A DNA stretch of 27,412 bases from assembly GCA_023420715.1 (NCBI GenBank), contig JAEZVR010000098.1:1-27412 (forward strand), given 5' to 3'. The notes beneath the pieces were generated by a model, which was given only the letters and a program-made list of their open reading frames with translations, searched no databases and was not told where the DNA came from. Position numbers and translations under genes: made by a program. Below, one piece after another: positions 6,816 to 13,966 of the stretch. Each line of letters begins with the position of its first letter. Within the stretch, counting starts at the first letter, position 1. The stretch comes from Bacillota bacterium (GTDB taxonomy: Bacteria > Bacillota > Clostridia > Saccharofermentanales > Fastidiosipilaceae).

Positions 6816-8318
6816 TTACCCCACCTTTTCTGTGTTAATTGTTGCCAAATGCATGATGTGATCCTGATTGAAATCCTTCCGATCGACAATACCCGTCATT
6901 CTGCCTTCATGCATAACGAGGATACGGTCGGCCATACCCATTACCTCTGGCATTTCTGAAGAAATCATGATGATGGCTTTTCCTTCAGCAGCAAGGTTCG
7001 TGATAATTGCGTGAATTTCTGATTTAGCACCGACGTCAATACCACGTGTTGGCTCGTCCACAATTAAAATATCTGGATTAGTCAACAGCCAGCGCGCGAC
7101 CAAAACCTTTTGCTGGTTACCACCCGAAAGGCTTTGGATCAATGTCTTCCACGTCGGTGTTTTGATCGAAAGCTTACTGCCGTATTCAGCAGCTTCTTGA
7201 CTCATGCGCTTATGATCCAGGACTCTCGTCGGCTTAACATAGGACTTAATATTCGCAATACTAATGTTGCTCAAAACACTAGATACAGGAACAATACCCG
7301 TCTTGCGGCGGTCTTCCGTCAAGAATGCAATTTTTTCATCAATCGCATCACTCGGACAAGTAATATTAAGTTTTCTTCCATCTTTATAAACAGCTCCAGA
7401 AGAAATCGGACGCATGCCGAAGATCGCTTCCATCAATTCTGTACGACCAGCACCAACCAGTCCGGCAAAGCCCAGGATTTCACCACGATGCAACTCAAAA
7501 GAGACATCCTCAAAAGCACCTGGAGAGCTCAAATGTTCAACTTTAAGAATGGTGTCGCCAATGGGGCATTCTACCTTCGGGAACATTGCATCAAGCTCGC
7601 GACCCACCATCATGCGAATCATGGACTCTGTTGTCAAATTGCTGATGAGATCTGTTCCCACAAAAGCACCGTCACGGAAAACCGTTGCTTCATCACAAAT
7701 CTCAAAGATTTCATCCATCTTGTGAGAAATGTAAATGATGGCTTTACCTTGGGATTTAAGGCGACGAATAATATCAAAGAGTTTTGCTGTTTCACCTTCT
7801 GTCAGAGAAGACGTTGGCTCATCCATGATGATGACGTCTGCATCATAAGAAACAGCTTTGGCAATCTCGATCATTTGCTGTTTTGCAACCGTTAAATGAC
7901 CGACTAAGGTACGCGGATCATCTGTCATACCAACTTCTCTCAGCAGTGCGACAGAATCTTCGTGCATTTTTTTCTTATCGAGAACAAAACCTTTTCTGGG
8001 CTCTCTGCCAAGCCATAAGTTATCACTAATGCTCCGCAAAGGCACGGGGTTTAGTTCTTGGTGAATCATAGAAACACCTTGTTGTAAGGCGTGAAGGGTA
8101 TCGTGGACTTCGATTTCCTCGCCTCGTAAAATAATTTTTCCCGAATCCATCTTATTGATGCCAATGAGACATTTCATTAAGGTGGATTTACCAGCTCCAT
8201 TTTCTCCCATCAAAGCATGGACTGTCCCGGGACGAACACGGAGGGTCACACCCTTCAATGCTTTAACGCCCGGAAATTCTTTTACGACGTCGAGCATTTC
8301 TAATACATATTCGCTCAT
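6816..8318 (-). CDS. Sugar ABC transporter ATP-binding protein (MglA/RbsA type, double cassette)
   Basis: A 500-residue protein with two tandem nucleotide-binding domains, energising uptake with the neighbouring permease and binding lipoprotein. The first domain has Walker A GENGAGKST at 38-46, MIHQELN at the Q-loop, Walker B VIIMDEPTSSLTEGE and ISHK at the switch His. The second has the degenerate Walker A GLVGAGRTE, the signature LSGGNQQK and DEPTRGIDVGAKSEI, as usual for this family, where the second site is altered. SMIHQELN, RSISDNLWLGREP and YISHKMDEIFEICDE are especially MglA-like. AAGGGAG precedes ATG 8318. The gene sits between binding protein and permease, the reading order being binding protein, ATPase, permease. 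Confidence 0.95.
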   Translation of the reverse strand: MSEYVLEMLDVVKEFPGVKALKGVTLRVRPGTVHALMGENGAGKSTLMKCLIGINKMDSGKIILRGEEIEVHDTLHALQQGVSMIHQELNPVPLRSISDNLWLGREPRKGFVLDKKKMHEDSVALLREVGMTDDPRTLVGHLTVAKQQMIEIAKAVSYDADVIIMDEPTSSLTEGETAKLFDIIRRLKSQGKAIIYISHKMDEIFEICDEATVFRDGAFVGTDLISNLTTESMIRMMVGRELDAMFPKVECPIGDTILKVEHLSSPGAFEDVSFELHRGEILGFAGLVGAGRTELMEAIFGMRPISSGAVYKDGRKLNITCPSDAIDEKIAFLTEDRRKTGIVPVSSVLSNISIANIKSYVKPTRVLDHKRMSQEAAEYGSKLSIKTPTWKTLIQSLSGGNQQKVLVARWLLTNPDILIVDEPTRGIDVGAKSEIHAIITNLAAEGKAIIMISSEMPEVMGMADRILVMHEGRMTGIVDRKDFNQDHIMHLATINTEKVG

Positions 8319-8341
8319 GTCTGGTAACTCCCTTCCCGTTT

Positions 8342-8374
8342 GTTAAAGGCTAGGCATGAAGCCCAGCCTTTAAC
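8342..8374 (-). terminator. Intercistronic hairpin between binding-protein and ATPase genes
   Basis: A 10-bp stem (GTTAAAGGCT with AGCCTTTAAC) capped by GGC/GCC lies between the two stops and starts. No T-tract follows it on the minus strand, so it is more likely an RNA-stabilising or processing hairpin that raises binding-protein levels over the transporter than a full terminator. Confidence 0.6.
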
Positions 8375-8394
8375 CGTCAACATATTTTCAAAGA

Positions 8395-9465
8395 TTATTT
8401 TTTGTATTCTTTGTAGTTGGACTTGTCAACAGGTTCAAATGGGATGTCGATATTGGTTGGAACGTCTTTGCCTTCTGCGAACAGAACAGCAGCGCGGACA
8501 GCACCTTTACCTTGACCAACAGGATTTTGGAAGACAGAGAAAGCCATTTCGCCAGCTTCGATTGAATTCAAAGCGTCTGGTGTTGCATCGATACCGACAA
8601 CAGGGATTGTAGCCAAATCCTTACCAGCAGCTTTGAGGGCAGCGATTGCACCCAGAGCCATTTCGTCGTTGTTGGAGATCACAACATCGAAAGGTTTGTT
8701 AGCGCCCAAGAAGGTTTGCATTTTGTTCTGAGCTTTTGCACGATCCCATTCAGCTGTATCTTCGTACACTTTGTTCACTTTAATACCAGCTTCTTCCAAA
8801 GCTTTGTATGCAGAATCGGTACGAGCGATTACGCTTTCGAGACCAAGCACACCTTGCAACATGACAACGTTCAATTCAGATTTACCATTGTCTTTTGCCC
8901 ATTTAGCCAAGAATTCACCTTCGAATTTACCAGCATTGCGTTCGTCAGAACCAACATAAGCAGCTTTGCCAGCTTCTAAGGTCAAGGTTGGACGACGGTT
9001 TACGAAGACAACCTGTACGCCACGTGCAGCATCGATGATTTGTTGTGCACTATCTGTGTTTACCAAACCAACGATAATTGCTTTACACCCTTGGCTCACA
9101 AAAGTTTGAACGTTTTGAACCTGTGTATTTGCATTGTTGTTTGCATCAACGGTGATCAACTCAATACCCTGATGTGCGCCTTCTTCTTTAGCAGCAGTTT
9201 CCATGTAGGATAGGAATTGGTCACGAACAGGCATTGAAAAACCAACTTTATAACGGTCAGAAGCCTTTACATCACCCAAGCTGTCCACATACTCACCAGA
9301 ATCACCACCGGAATTAGAAGGTGTTTCTGAGCCTGAAGCAGATGCGCTGGCACTTCCGCTAGAAGAGCCTGCTGGTTCGCTCGGTTTTGAGCCACCATTG
9401 CCACATCCGACCATTAATCCTGCGGCAACCACAGTTGCCATAGCAACAGTCAAAATCTTTTTCAT
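8395..9465 (-). CDS. Sugar-binding lipoprotein of ABC transporter (Peripla_BP_4)
   Basis: A 356-residue extracellular solute-binding lipoprotein. The signal peptide ends in GLMVGC with the lipidated Cys at residue 21, followed by a Ser/Gly/Ala-rich linker to about residue 62. The mature fold is the type I periplasmic binding family: VGFSMPV at the first strand, SQGCKAIIVGLVNTDSA, VVFVNRRP, AAYVGSDERNAG, VISNNDEMALGAIAALKAAG and PVVGIDATPDAL. The pattern VFVNRxP with YVGSDE and AG resembles inositol-binding proteins as I recall them, while the NNDEMALGA part is MglB-like, so inositol, galactose or another sugar is possible. GAGGAAAAGG lies just upstream of ATG 9465. First gene of the importer operon, with a long leader containing inverted repeats. 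Confidence 0.92.
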   Translation of the reverse strand: MKKILTVAMATVVAAGLMVGCGNGGSKPSEPAGSSSGSASASASGSETPSNSGGDSGEYVDSLGDVKASDRYKVGFSMPVRDQFLSYMETAAKEEGAHQGIELITVDANNNANTQVQNVQTFVSQGCKAIIVGLVNTDSAQQIIDAARGVQVVFVNRRPTLTLEAGKAAYVGSDERNAGKFEGEFLAKWAKDNGKSELNVVMLQGVLGLESVIARTDSAYKALEEAGIKVNKVYEDTAEWDRAKAQNKMQTFLGANKPFDVVISNNDEMALGAIAALKAAGKDLATIPVVGIDATPDALNSIEAGEMAFSVFQNPVGQGKGAVRAAVLFAEGKDVPTNIDIPFEPVDKSNYKEYKK

Positions 9466-9535
9466 TTTTACCTTTTCCTCTTTTCCTTTATTTTTACGTC
9501 TTTACGAGCATAAGCCCAAACGTAAAAGAATATGA

Positions 9536-9555
9536 TGTGTGACAGATTTCACACA
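9536..9555. promoter_or_regulatory. Perfect palindrome of CRP type, TGTGA-N6-TCACA
   Basis: Seven-base arms TGTGTGA and TCACACA are separated by six bases. The core is identical to the CRP/FNR-family consensus TGTGA-N6-TCACA. It is about 70 bases upstream of the binding-protein start and downstream of the best promoter match, which fits a repressor-type roadblock as well as an activator site of another, unseen promoter. Confidence 0.55.
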
Positions 9556-9556
9556 C

Positions 9557-9606
9557 TTTGACAAGAGCCAAGTGATGATTGTTCGCCACCTTCGTATCTT
9601 GTCAAA
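9557..9606. repeat. 10-bp inverted repeat in the sugar operon leader
   Basis: TTTGACAAGA at 9557-9566 and its exact complement TCTTGTCAAA at 9597-9606 are 30 bases apart. In RNA of the minus strand they can form a stem; as DNA they could be paired operator sites. The left arm nearly abuts the CRP-like palindrome. Confidence 0.6.
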
Positions 9607-9616
9607 AGCTTAGTTT

Positions 9617-9645
9617 ATTTTACCGTCTCAATCGTCATAATGCAA
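9617..9645 (-). promoter_or_regulatory. Candidate promoter of the sugar ABC operon
   Basis: On the minus strand TTGCAT (9645-9640) and TAAAAT (9622-9617) are exactly 17 bases apart. Transcription would start near 9610 and give a leader of about 145 bases containing the inverted repeats. Confidence 0.5.
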
Positions 9646-9816
9646 CATCAATCACTAAATTAATCCTGTTTAACTGTATAACTTGCATAAAAACCAGCCT
9701 TTGTCTTTTCTGATGCTTACAGACACTTGTGTTTGAACCCGCTGTTGTGTAAATAGATTGGTCGTTTGAAAAATTGCATTGAAATCTGCAATGTGCTTCG
9801 ACGCCAAAAATAATGC

Positions 9817-9845
9817 TTGTATTTGCCAGAACGTTATGATAATAT
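9817..9845 (+). promoter_or_regulatory. Candidate promoter of rpmB
   Basis: TTGTAT (9817-9822) and TAATAT (9840-9845) are separated by 17 bases, with the rpmB start 37 bases downstream. Confidence 0.65.
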
Positions 9846-9881
9846 TTCTTGCGTTACTCAAAAAAAATAGGAGGTGTAAAT

Positions 9882-10079
9882 ATGGCAAAATGTGATGTTT
9901 GCGGTAAGGGCGTTTCCTTCGGACGGAAGATCAGCATTACCCGTTCTCAAGTTTCACGTCGTGCGCTTTCACAACAAAAACCAAATGTACGCCGTGTTCA
10001 TGTTGTGCAAAACGGCACACCCAAAACAATGCATGTCTGTAGCAGATGCCTCCGTTCAGGCGCTGTTGAACGTGCTTAG
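9882..10079 (+). CDS. rpmB: 50S ribosomal protein L28
   Basis: A 65-residue basic protein beginning MAKCDVCGKGVSFG, the standard L28 N-terminus, with a KPNVRRVH core. It is the zinc-binding form: C4/C7 and C53/C56 make two CxxC pairs. The start is ATG 9882, preceded by AGGAGGTG at ideal spacing; the upstream in-frame extension is part of the leader. It is monocistronic between its own promoter and a strong terminator, the usual arrangement in Bacillota. Confidence 0.97.
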   Translation: MAKCDVCGKGVSFGRKISITRSQVSRRALSQQKPNVRRVHVVQNGTPKTMHVCSRCLRSGAVERA

Positions 10080-10123
10080 CACATGCAAGGCGTCGAATGC
10101 GTTAATGATCTTGTTTATGAGCA

Positions 10124-10155
10124 AAAAAGCGTTTGTTGAAAGACAAACGCTTTTT
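10124..10155. terminator. Bidirectional intrinsic terminator after rpmB
   Basis: A perfect 13-bp stem (AAAAAGCGTTTGT with ACAAACGCTTTTT) with loop TGAAAG lies between the convergent rpmB and NlpC/P60-like genes. The flanking A and T runs allow function on both strands; its edge touches the stop codon of the minus-strand gene. Confidence 0.92.
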
Positions 10156-11410
10156 ATTTACCCTCAGTTGGGAAAAAGGTAGCCACCCGAATGACCTGCC
10201 AATTATCCTGGAATTCATTGATATTCTGACGAACAATGGCAAAAGACCTCACGGACTCAGTGATAAACTCGTTATCCCCAATCCAAATCGCGATTTTACG
10301 TTTAGTTGGATCTACAATTTCTTCCCCTGTGTCCTGATGTCCCACGACACGGCGTGCAAAAACAACATCCCCGACTTTCAATTCACTACTGACCAAACTA
10401 TTATTTGCGCTATTGAGAACGGTTTCTCGCGTCGTGCCGCTTTCCCATATTTCCGCCTCCGTTGCAGGCAAAGAAACCCCATTCACATAGGCTGCATTCC
10501 TCAACACGCCCAAAATGTCTATACCATCGGTTGAAATGCCACCTTTTAAATATCGGCTTTGATCGTAGGCTAGAGCCGCTTTGGCAAACGTTTCCGCATC
10601 AGTTTTTGGCGGCGGTTGATCCAACCCCAAAAGACGCACACCAGCATGCTGAATCCAGCCCTCTTTTAAATCTGGGAGTGCGACTCGATAGATGTCATTT
10701 TCTGCATAAAGGACATATAAAATCGTCCCTTGCTTCGCTTGAACCATCACATTCCCACTATATGCATGGGTCATAATATTGACATCAGCATCTGTCACAA
10801 TCAGCCTCATATCGTACAGTGATGGCTCGATTGCACGCATATCCTTACTGACAGCCGCAGATGTCACGTATCCGGATTCTCCATTTAAGAGCTGGACATG
10901 ATAGAAGGATGGTTTTTCAGTCAGTTGTTCATCCGAAACAGATTCTGGAAACAGTTGAACAGGCGTATTTAATAGAACTTGTGTGATGGGTTCACTTTTA
11001 ATATCCGGTTCACGATATAAGGTAACAACGGATTGGCTAATGACGCGGACATCACTGCCATATATGCTATTTCTGTCTACATCCACTGGTCTTTGATCCA
11101 ATGAATAGCTCATCAGTTTTTCCAGCACAAAAGGGCCTAACCAAAAAACGAAGAGCAGAATAATGCATAGACCGATCAACGGAAAGAGCCATATGGGCCG
11201 TTTATGCGCCTGGGATTCAGATAACACATTGAATCGGCTGACAAATGCCTTTTGTTGTCGCTCTGCCTCCTCCTGAGAAAGCTGATTTTCATAATGATAC
11301 AACTTGGATGCCACATCTGAAGCGTTATCCATTTTGGCATAATCTTCTACAGAAACCTGATAATCTGCCTTGGGCTGTGACCAGTGGTCGTAACGTTGCC
11401 TACGTTTCAT
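10154..11410 (-). CDS. Membrane-anchored SH3-SH3-NlpC/P60 protein, probably catalytically inactive
   Basis: A 418-residue protein. Residues 1-70 are charged and probably cytoplasmic; a single membrane helix spans about 72-95; two SH3-like segments follow at about 118-190 and 200-262. The C-terminal part from about 270 follows the NlpC/P60 cell-wall peptidase pattern: YLKGGISTDGID, NGVSLPAT, ELKVGDVVFA and IAIWIGDNEFI. The catalytic Cys of the DCSG motif is replaced (DILG, I299) and the His of HVGIYIG is replaced by K372, so hydrolysis seems lost and a wall-binding or scaffolding role is inferred. The start is ATG 11410 with GGAGG five bases upstream. It overlaps the acpS end by 11 bases and is the last gene of the dnaD-dnaI-acpS operon. 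A remote, different fold for the C-terminus is possible but less likely. Confidence 0.75.
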   Translation of the reverse strand: MKRRQRYDHWSQPKADYQVSVEDYAKMDNASDVASKLYHYENQLSQEEAERQQKAFVSRFNVLSESQAHKRPIWLFPLIGLCIILLFVFWLGPFVLEKLMSYSLDQRPVDVDRNSIYGSDVRVISQSVVTLYREPDIKSEPITQVLLNTPVQLFPESVSDEQLTEKPSFYHVQLLNGESGYVTSAAVSKDMRAIEPSLYDMRLIVTDADVNIMTHAYSGNVMVQAKQGTILYVLYAENDIYRVALPDLKEGWIQHAGVRLLGLDQPPPKTDAETFAKAALAYDQSRYLKGGISTDGIDILGVLRNAAYVNGVSLPATEAEIWESGTTRETVLNSANNSLVSSELKVGDVVFARRVVGHQDTGEEIVDPTKRKIAIWIGDNEFITESVRSFAIVRQNINEFQDNWQVIRVATFFPTEGK

Positions 11411-11819
11411 CTTGTCCTCCAAAGCACAAAAGTGTGCATAAAGCGACACAGTAATCTTTTTCATGAGATAAGGAAACACTCAAGGCAAAACCATTCAAAC
11501 GTTCATAACAGAGACTTGCCTGACCAGCAAGCCGAACTTCCAATGCGCCCATGGCATCCGGCAAAATTTCAATCTGTTGAAAATCTGGACGATTTTTGCC
11601 ACAAAGACCTGTACCAAGGGCCTTGCCTACGGCTTCCTTCAAAGCAAAGCGTCCACCTAAAAAGCGAATTTGCTCATGCCCGCTACGCTGTGCAAAAAGG
11701 GTTTGCTCTGCAGGCGTCAACAATCGCAAAACAGCCCTCTGTCCCCTTTTTTCGAGCATGCGCTGAATGCGTGGCAGATGGAGCAAATCAATGCCATTTT
11801 TTACCCTAAATGTTTGCAT
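11400..11819 (-). CDS. acpS: Holo-[acyl-carrier-protein] synthase
   Basis: AcpS transfers 4'-phosphopantetheine from CoA to apo-acyl carrier protein, activating fatty-acid synthesis. The 139-residue protein has the two family hallmarks: NGIDLLHLPRI with the Mg-binding D11, and FLGGRFALKEAVGKALGTG with E62. A C-terminal SVSLSHEKDYCVAL matches the usual VSISHEKDYA segment. ATG 11819 is chosen because the family N-terminus begins just before GID; the longer frame to 11861 uses TTG and runs into the preceding gene. No strong ribosome site precedes it, and only eight bases separate it from the dnaI-like stop, so coupling is likely. The downstream gene's ribosome site lies inside its last codons. 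Confidence 0.95.
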   Translation of the reverse strand: MQTFRVKNGIDLLHLPRIQRMLEKRGQRAVLRLLTPAEQTLFAQRSGHEQIRFLGGRFALKEAVGKALGTGLCGKNRPDFQQIEILPDAMGALEVRLAGQASLCYERLNGFALSVSLSHEKDYCVALCTLLCFGGQDET

Positions 11820-11827
11820 GGTCTTGC

Positions 11828-12841
11828 CTATTTTACAGAAGGTCGTTTTAGGTCTTGCCAATTAAACGTAACCATATCGTACCAATCAAAAATTTTCGAA
11901 GCAAATCGCTCACCATAGCGCTCACTAAGTCCTTTTAACTGATAACTGGTCGTCATTAAAGTCGCTAATCCTGCCTGATGACGAACAGAAAGGAGATCCA
12001 ACCAAAGATTAACGCCCTGTTCTCCTTCTAGATGTTCAAACCCAAAATCATCAATGACTAAGGCATCCACTTTTTTAAATAAATCAATTCTTTGGCTGAG
12101 TGCTCTTAAACGATTGAGATCTGGTTGAAAACTTCTAGACAAGATTTGACGTTGATTCATTGTATCCATGATCTCAGCGGCAGAGACAAAGCATGCCGGA
12201 ACCCATTCCGAATCATGCCATAATTGCTCGCACAGCACATTTGCCAAGAAAGATTTTCCCGTTCCTGGTTTTCCCAAAATGATCCATTCACTTCTTTGAG
12301 GATCTTTTCCCCAAACTTTTCGCAAATGGCGGTGTATTTTGAGATATTGTTCTTTTGGCGATAAGCCATGACTTTTATCCGCCGAAAACAGACTCAGTCG
12401 ATAGGTTTGCAAGCAATCTGGATAAGGCACATTCGACATCAGATACTGATATAAACGCCGCTTATAAAAGATGCGCACACAGGTGCAAATTTCACCCATC
12501 CGAACACCTTTATCATTGCAAAGTGGACAATAGGGAGAAAATAGATCTTCTTCTGGCGGCAATTGATGCTGATCTAAAAAACTGGAAAGTTCTTTTTTTG
12601 CTTGATGATAGACGTGCAAAGCAGCTGTTTTTTCTCGACTATCCTGCCACAGATCTGGCTTACTGTACGCCATGTCAATCAAAGCGACAGCTGTTTGGCG
12701 CACATGCTTTTCTAGATCGGCATAGCTCGGATACGCTTGTAGAATGGCTGCTTTTTGAGCCTGAGCCTGCTGTTGTTTTAGCGAAACAGCAGCTGACCAA
12801 TCCGCTTTTGCAGATTCCAAAACATCTTCAAGCCACAGCAT
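11828..12841 (-). CDS. DnaI/DnaC-type helicase loader ATPase
   Basis: A 337-residue AAA+ ATPase of the DnaC/DnaI class, which loads the replicative helicase onto DNA. The N-terminal helical region (to about 95) is followed by a zinc-type motif CPLC and CTC at C105, C108, C119 and C121. The ATPase core has Walker A GKPGTGKSF at 190-198, Walker B DALVIDDFG around 259-267 and a sensor-like MTTSY at 296-300. The start ATG 12841 has GGAGGA seven bases upstream. It sits three bases after dnaD and eight before acpS, so replication loading is the obvious context. IstB-type transposition helpers share the ATPase fold, but the zinc motif and the dnaD neighbour favour the replication role. Confidence 0.9.
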   Translation of the reverse strand: MLWLEDVLESAKADWSAAVSLKQQQAQAQKAAILQAYPSYADLEKHVRQTAVALIDMAYSKPDLWQDSREKTAALHVYHQAKKELSSFLDQHQLPPEEDLFSPYCPLCNDKGVRMGEICTCVRIFYKRRLYQYLMSNVPYPDCLQTYRLSLFSADKSHGLSPKEQYLKIHRHLRKVWGKDPQRSEWIILGKPGTGKSFLANVLCEQLWHDSEWVPACFVSAAEIMDTMNQRQILSRSFQPDLNRLRALSQRIDLFKKVDALVIDDFGFEHLEGEQGVNLWLDLLSVRHQAGLATLMTTSYQLKGLSERYGERFASKIFDWYDMVTFNWQDLKRPSVK

Positions 12842-12844
12842 CGC

Positions 12845-13816
12845 TCAATCCTCCAGAGATTCAATATTCACGAGCAAGGCATCGAAATCTGCCTGCGTAT
12901 AAGTTCGCTCTTCGTAAGCACGTTTGGCACGGTCGGATCTACGAACTGGATGATGATTCGTTTGTTTCGGGCGACTTTCTGCTGCTAGAATATCAGCCAT
13001 CGTCTGTAAACCTGCCAAATGCCATTTTTCCAAAATGCGATGGACGTAATTCAACTGAGGCCTGGCTGCGCCGCCAAGCTTATCCAAAGCCAGCTGAATG
13101 ACCGCCTCGTCATACCCCCAATCGTCCATCCAAATTTTAACCGCCTTTAAGTCGGCCTCAATAACTTGTCGACCTAAAGCTTTTGCCACCTTCTTAGCCA
13201 TGCGACGCAATGCAGCATTTTCGTTCAAAAAAGCATCTAAATCCGCAAATGACACAATGCCTCTTAAATGCCAAGCTTCGGCAATGCTTGCCGCATAACT
13301 CACGACCAATTTATTTCGATTCGCACAGTCTTGAATCAAGGCATAAATAACCCCATCTTCAAACTGATATTGAAATTTCATTTTATCGATTAAATCCACC
13401 CACCCGCGGTTTAAGATACCGCTAAAAAATGTTTTAGCAATAGAATCGATTACTGCTTTTAATTGACCTCTCAAAACATCGTATTGGCCTTTTTTCTCTG
13501 CATGCACTTCCGCTTGCCGCTCAAGCTGACTTTGATGAAGGTCTCTTAAATCTGCCAAGACAATCTGTCCTGCATCATCCTTGATCAAACCGAGTTCAAC
13601 CAGAGATTGCCAGGCCAGTTTAAGCGCCTCTCCTTTGAGTTGACAGCGCACCAAGTAAGATTGGTCATCCAGTTGTTCCCCGCGTAAACTGGCACGTTGT
13701 AGAAAAAGGTAGAGTTTAACGGCATCGCCGCTGAGGCAACTAAAATAGTCATCCACAAAAAAAGCTGGTATATCGAGCTGCTCAAACAAATAATGTGAGG
13801 CTTTAGTGACTTTCAT
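12845..13816 (-). CDS. dnaD: DnaD-domain replication protein
   Basis: A 323-residue primosome protein that remodels DNA and helps recruit the helicase loader at initiation and restart in Bacillota. The N-terminal winged-helix-like part (about 1-100, with LSGDAVKLYLFLQRASL) is followed by two DnaD-type domains. Each carries the YxxxIxxxW signature: YAASIAEAW at 174-182 and YVHRILEKW at 257-265. The tail is charged and probably flexible. ATG 13816 has GGGAG five bases upstream and is preferred to the in-frame start at 13828. It is the first gene of the operon with the helicase loader, acpS and the membrane protein, behind an extended -10 promoter. Confidence 0.9.
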   Translation of the reverse strand: MKVTKASHYLFEQLDIPAFFVDDYFSCLSGDAVKLYLFLQRASLRGEQLDDQSYLVRCQLKGEALKLAWQSLVELGLIKDDAGQIVLADLRDLHQSQLERQAEVHAEKKGQYDVLRGQLKAVIDSIAKTFFSGILNRGWVDLIDKMKFQYQFEDGVIYALIQDCANRNKLVVSYAASIAEAWHLRGIVSFADLDAFLNENAALRRMAKKVAKALGRQVIEADLKAVKIWMDDWGYDEAVIQLALDKLGGAARPQLNYVHRILEKWHLAGLQTMADILAAESRPKQTNHHPVRRSDRAKRAYEERTYTQADFDALLVNIESLED

Positions 13817-13843
13817 GAACGCTCCCATTTACGAAATGTTTTT

Positions 13844-13852
13844 ATTATATCA
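13844..13852 (-). promoter_or_regulatory. Extended -10 promoter of the dnaD operon
   Basis: TGA-TATAAT on the minus strand is a perfect -10 hexamer with the TGn extension, 28 bases before the dnaD start. No clear -35 is present. Confidence 0.65.
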
Positions 13853-13895
13853 CGTGGCCTACGCTGCGTATCTCCTAACCGTTATCCGGAGAATT

Positions 13896-13932
13896 AAAAA
13901 GGGTTCCCTCCAACCCTTGGAGCGAACCCTTC
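13896..13932 (-). terminator. Intrinsic terminator of nifJ
   Basis: On the minus strand AAGGGTTC and CTCCAA pair with TTGGAG and GAACCCTT around one mismatch and a GGG loop, followed by TTTTTAATT. It lies 35 bases after the oxidoreductase stop. Confidence 0.9.
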
Positions 13933-13966
13933 TGTTTAAAGATTATTGAGGCGATTAAACTCGGTA

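Larger units (their letters stand above)
9466..9881. other. Divergent control region between the sugar operon and rpmB
   Basis: No gene is supported here. It holds a candidate promoter and about 145 bases of leader for the binding-protein gene on the minus strand. The leader has three inverted repeats: TTTTACGT/ACGTAAAA (9492-9499 with 9520-9527), TGTGTGA/TCACACA (9536-9555) and TTTGACAAGA/TCTTGTCAAA (9557-9566 with 9597-9606). A separate promoter for rpmB lies on the plus strand. A 72-codon minus-strand frame (9670-9888) lacks motifs and overlaps the rpmB start region. Confidence 0.7.

Noticed and set aside
7110..7895. 261-codon plus-strand frame inside the sugar ABC ATPase gene
   Set aside because: It lies opposite a gene with full ABC motifs, has no family resemblance and no ribosome site; it is a shadow frame.
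9670..9888. 72-codon minus-strand frame upstream of rpmB
   Set aside because: Overlaps the rpmB promoter and ribosome site and has no domain or start signal.
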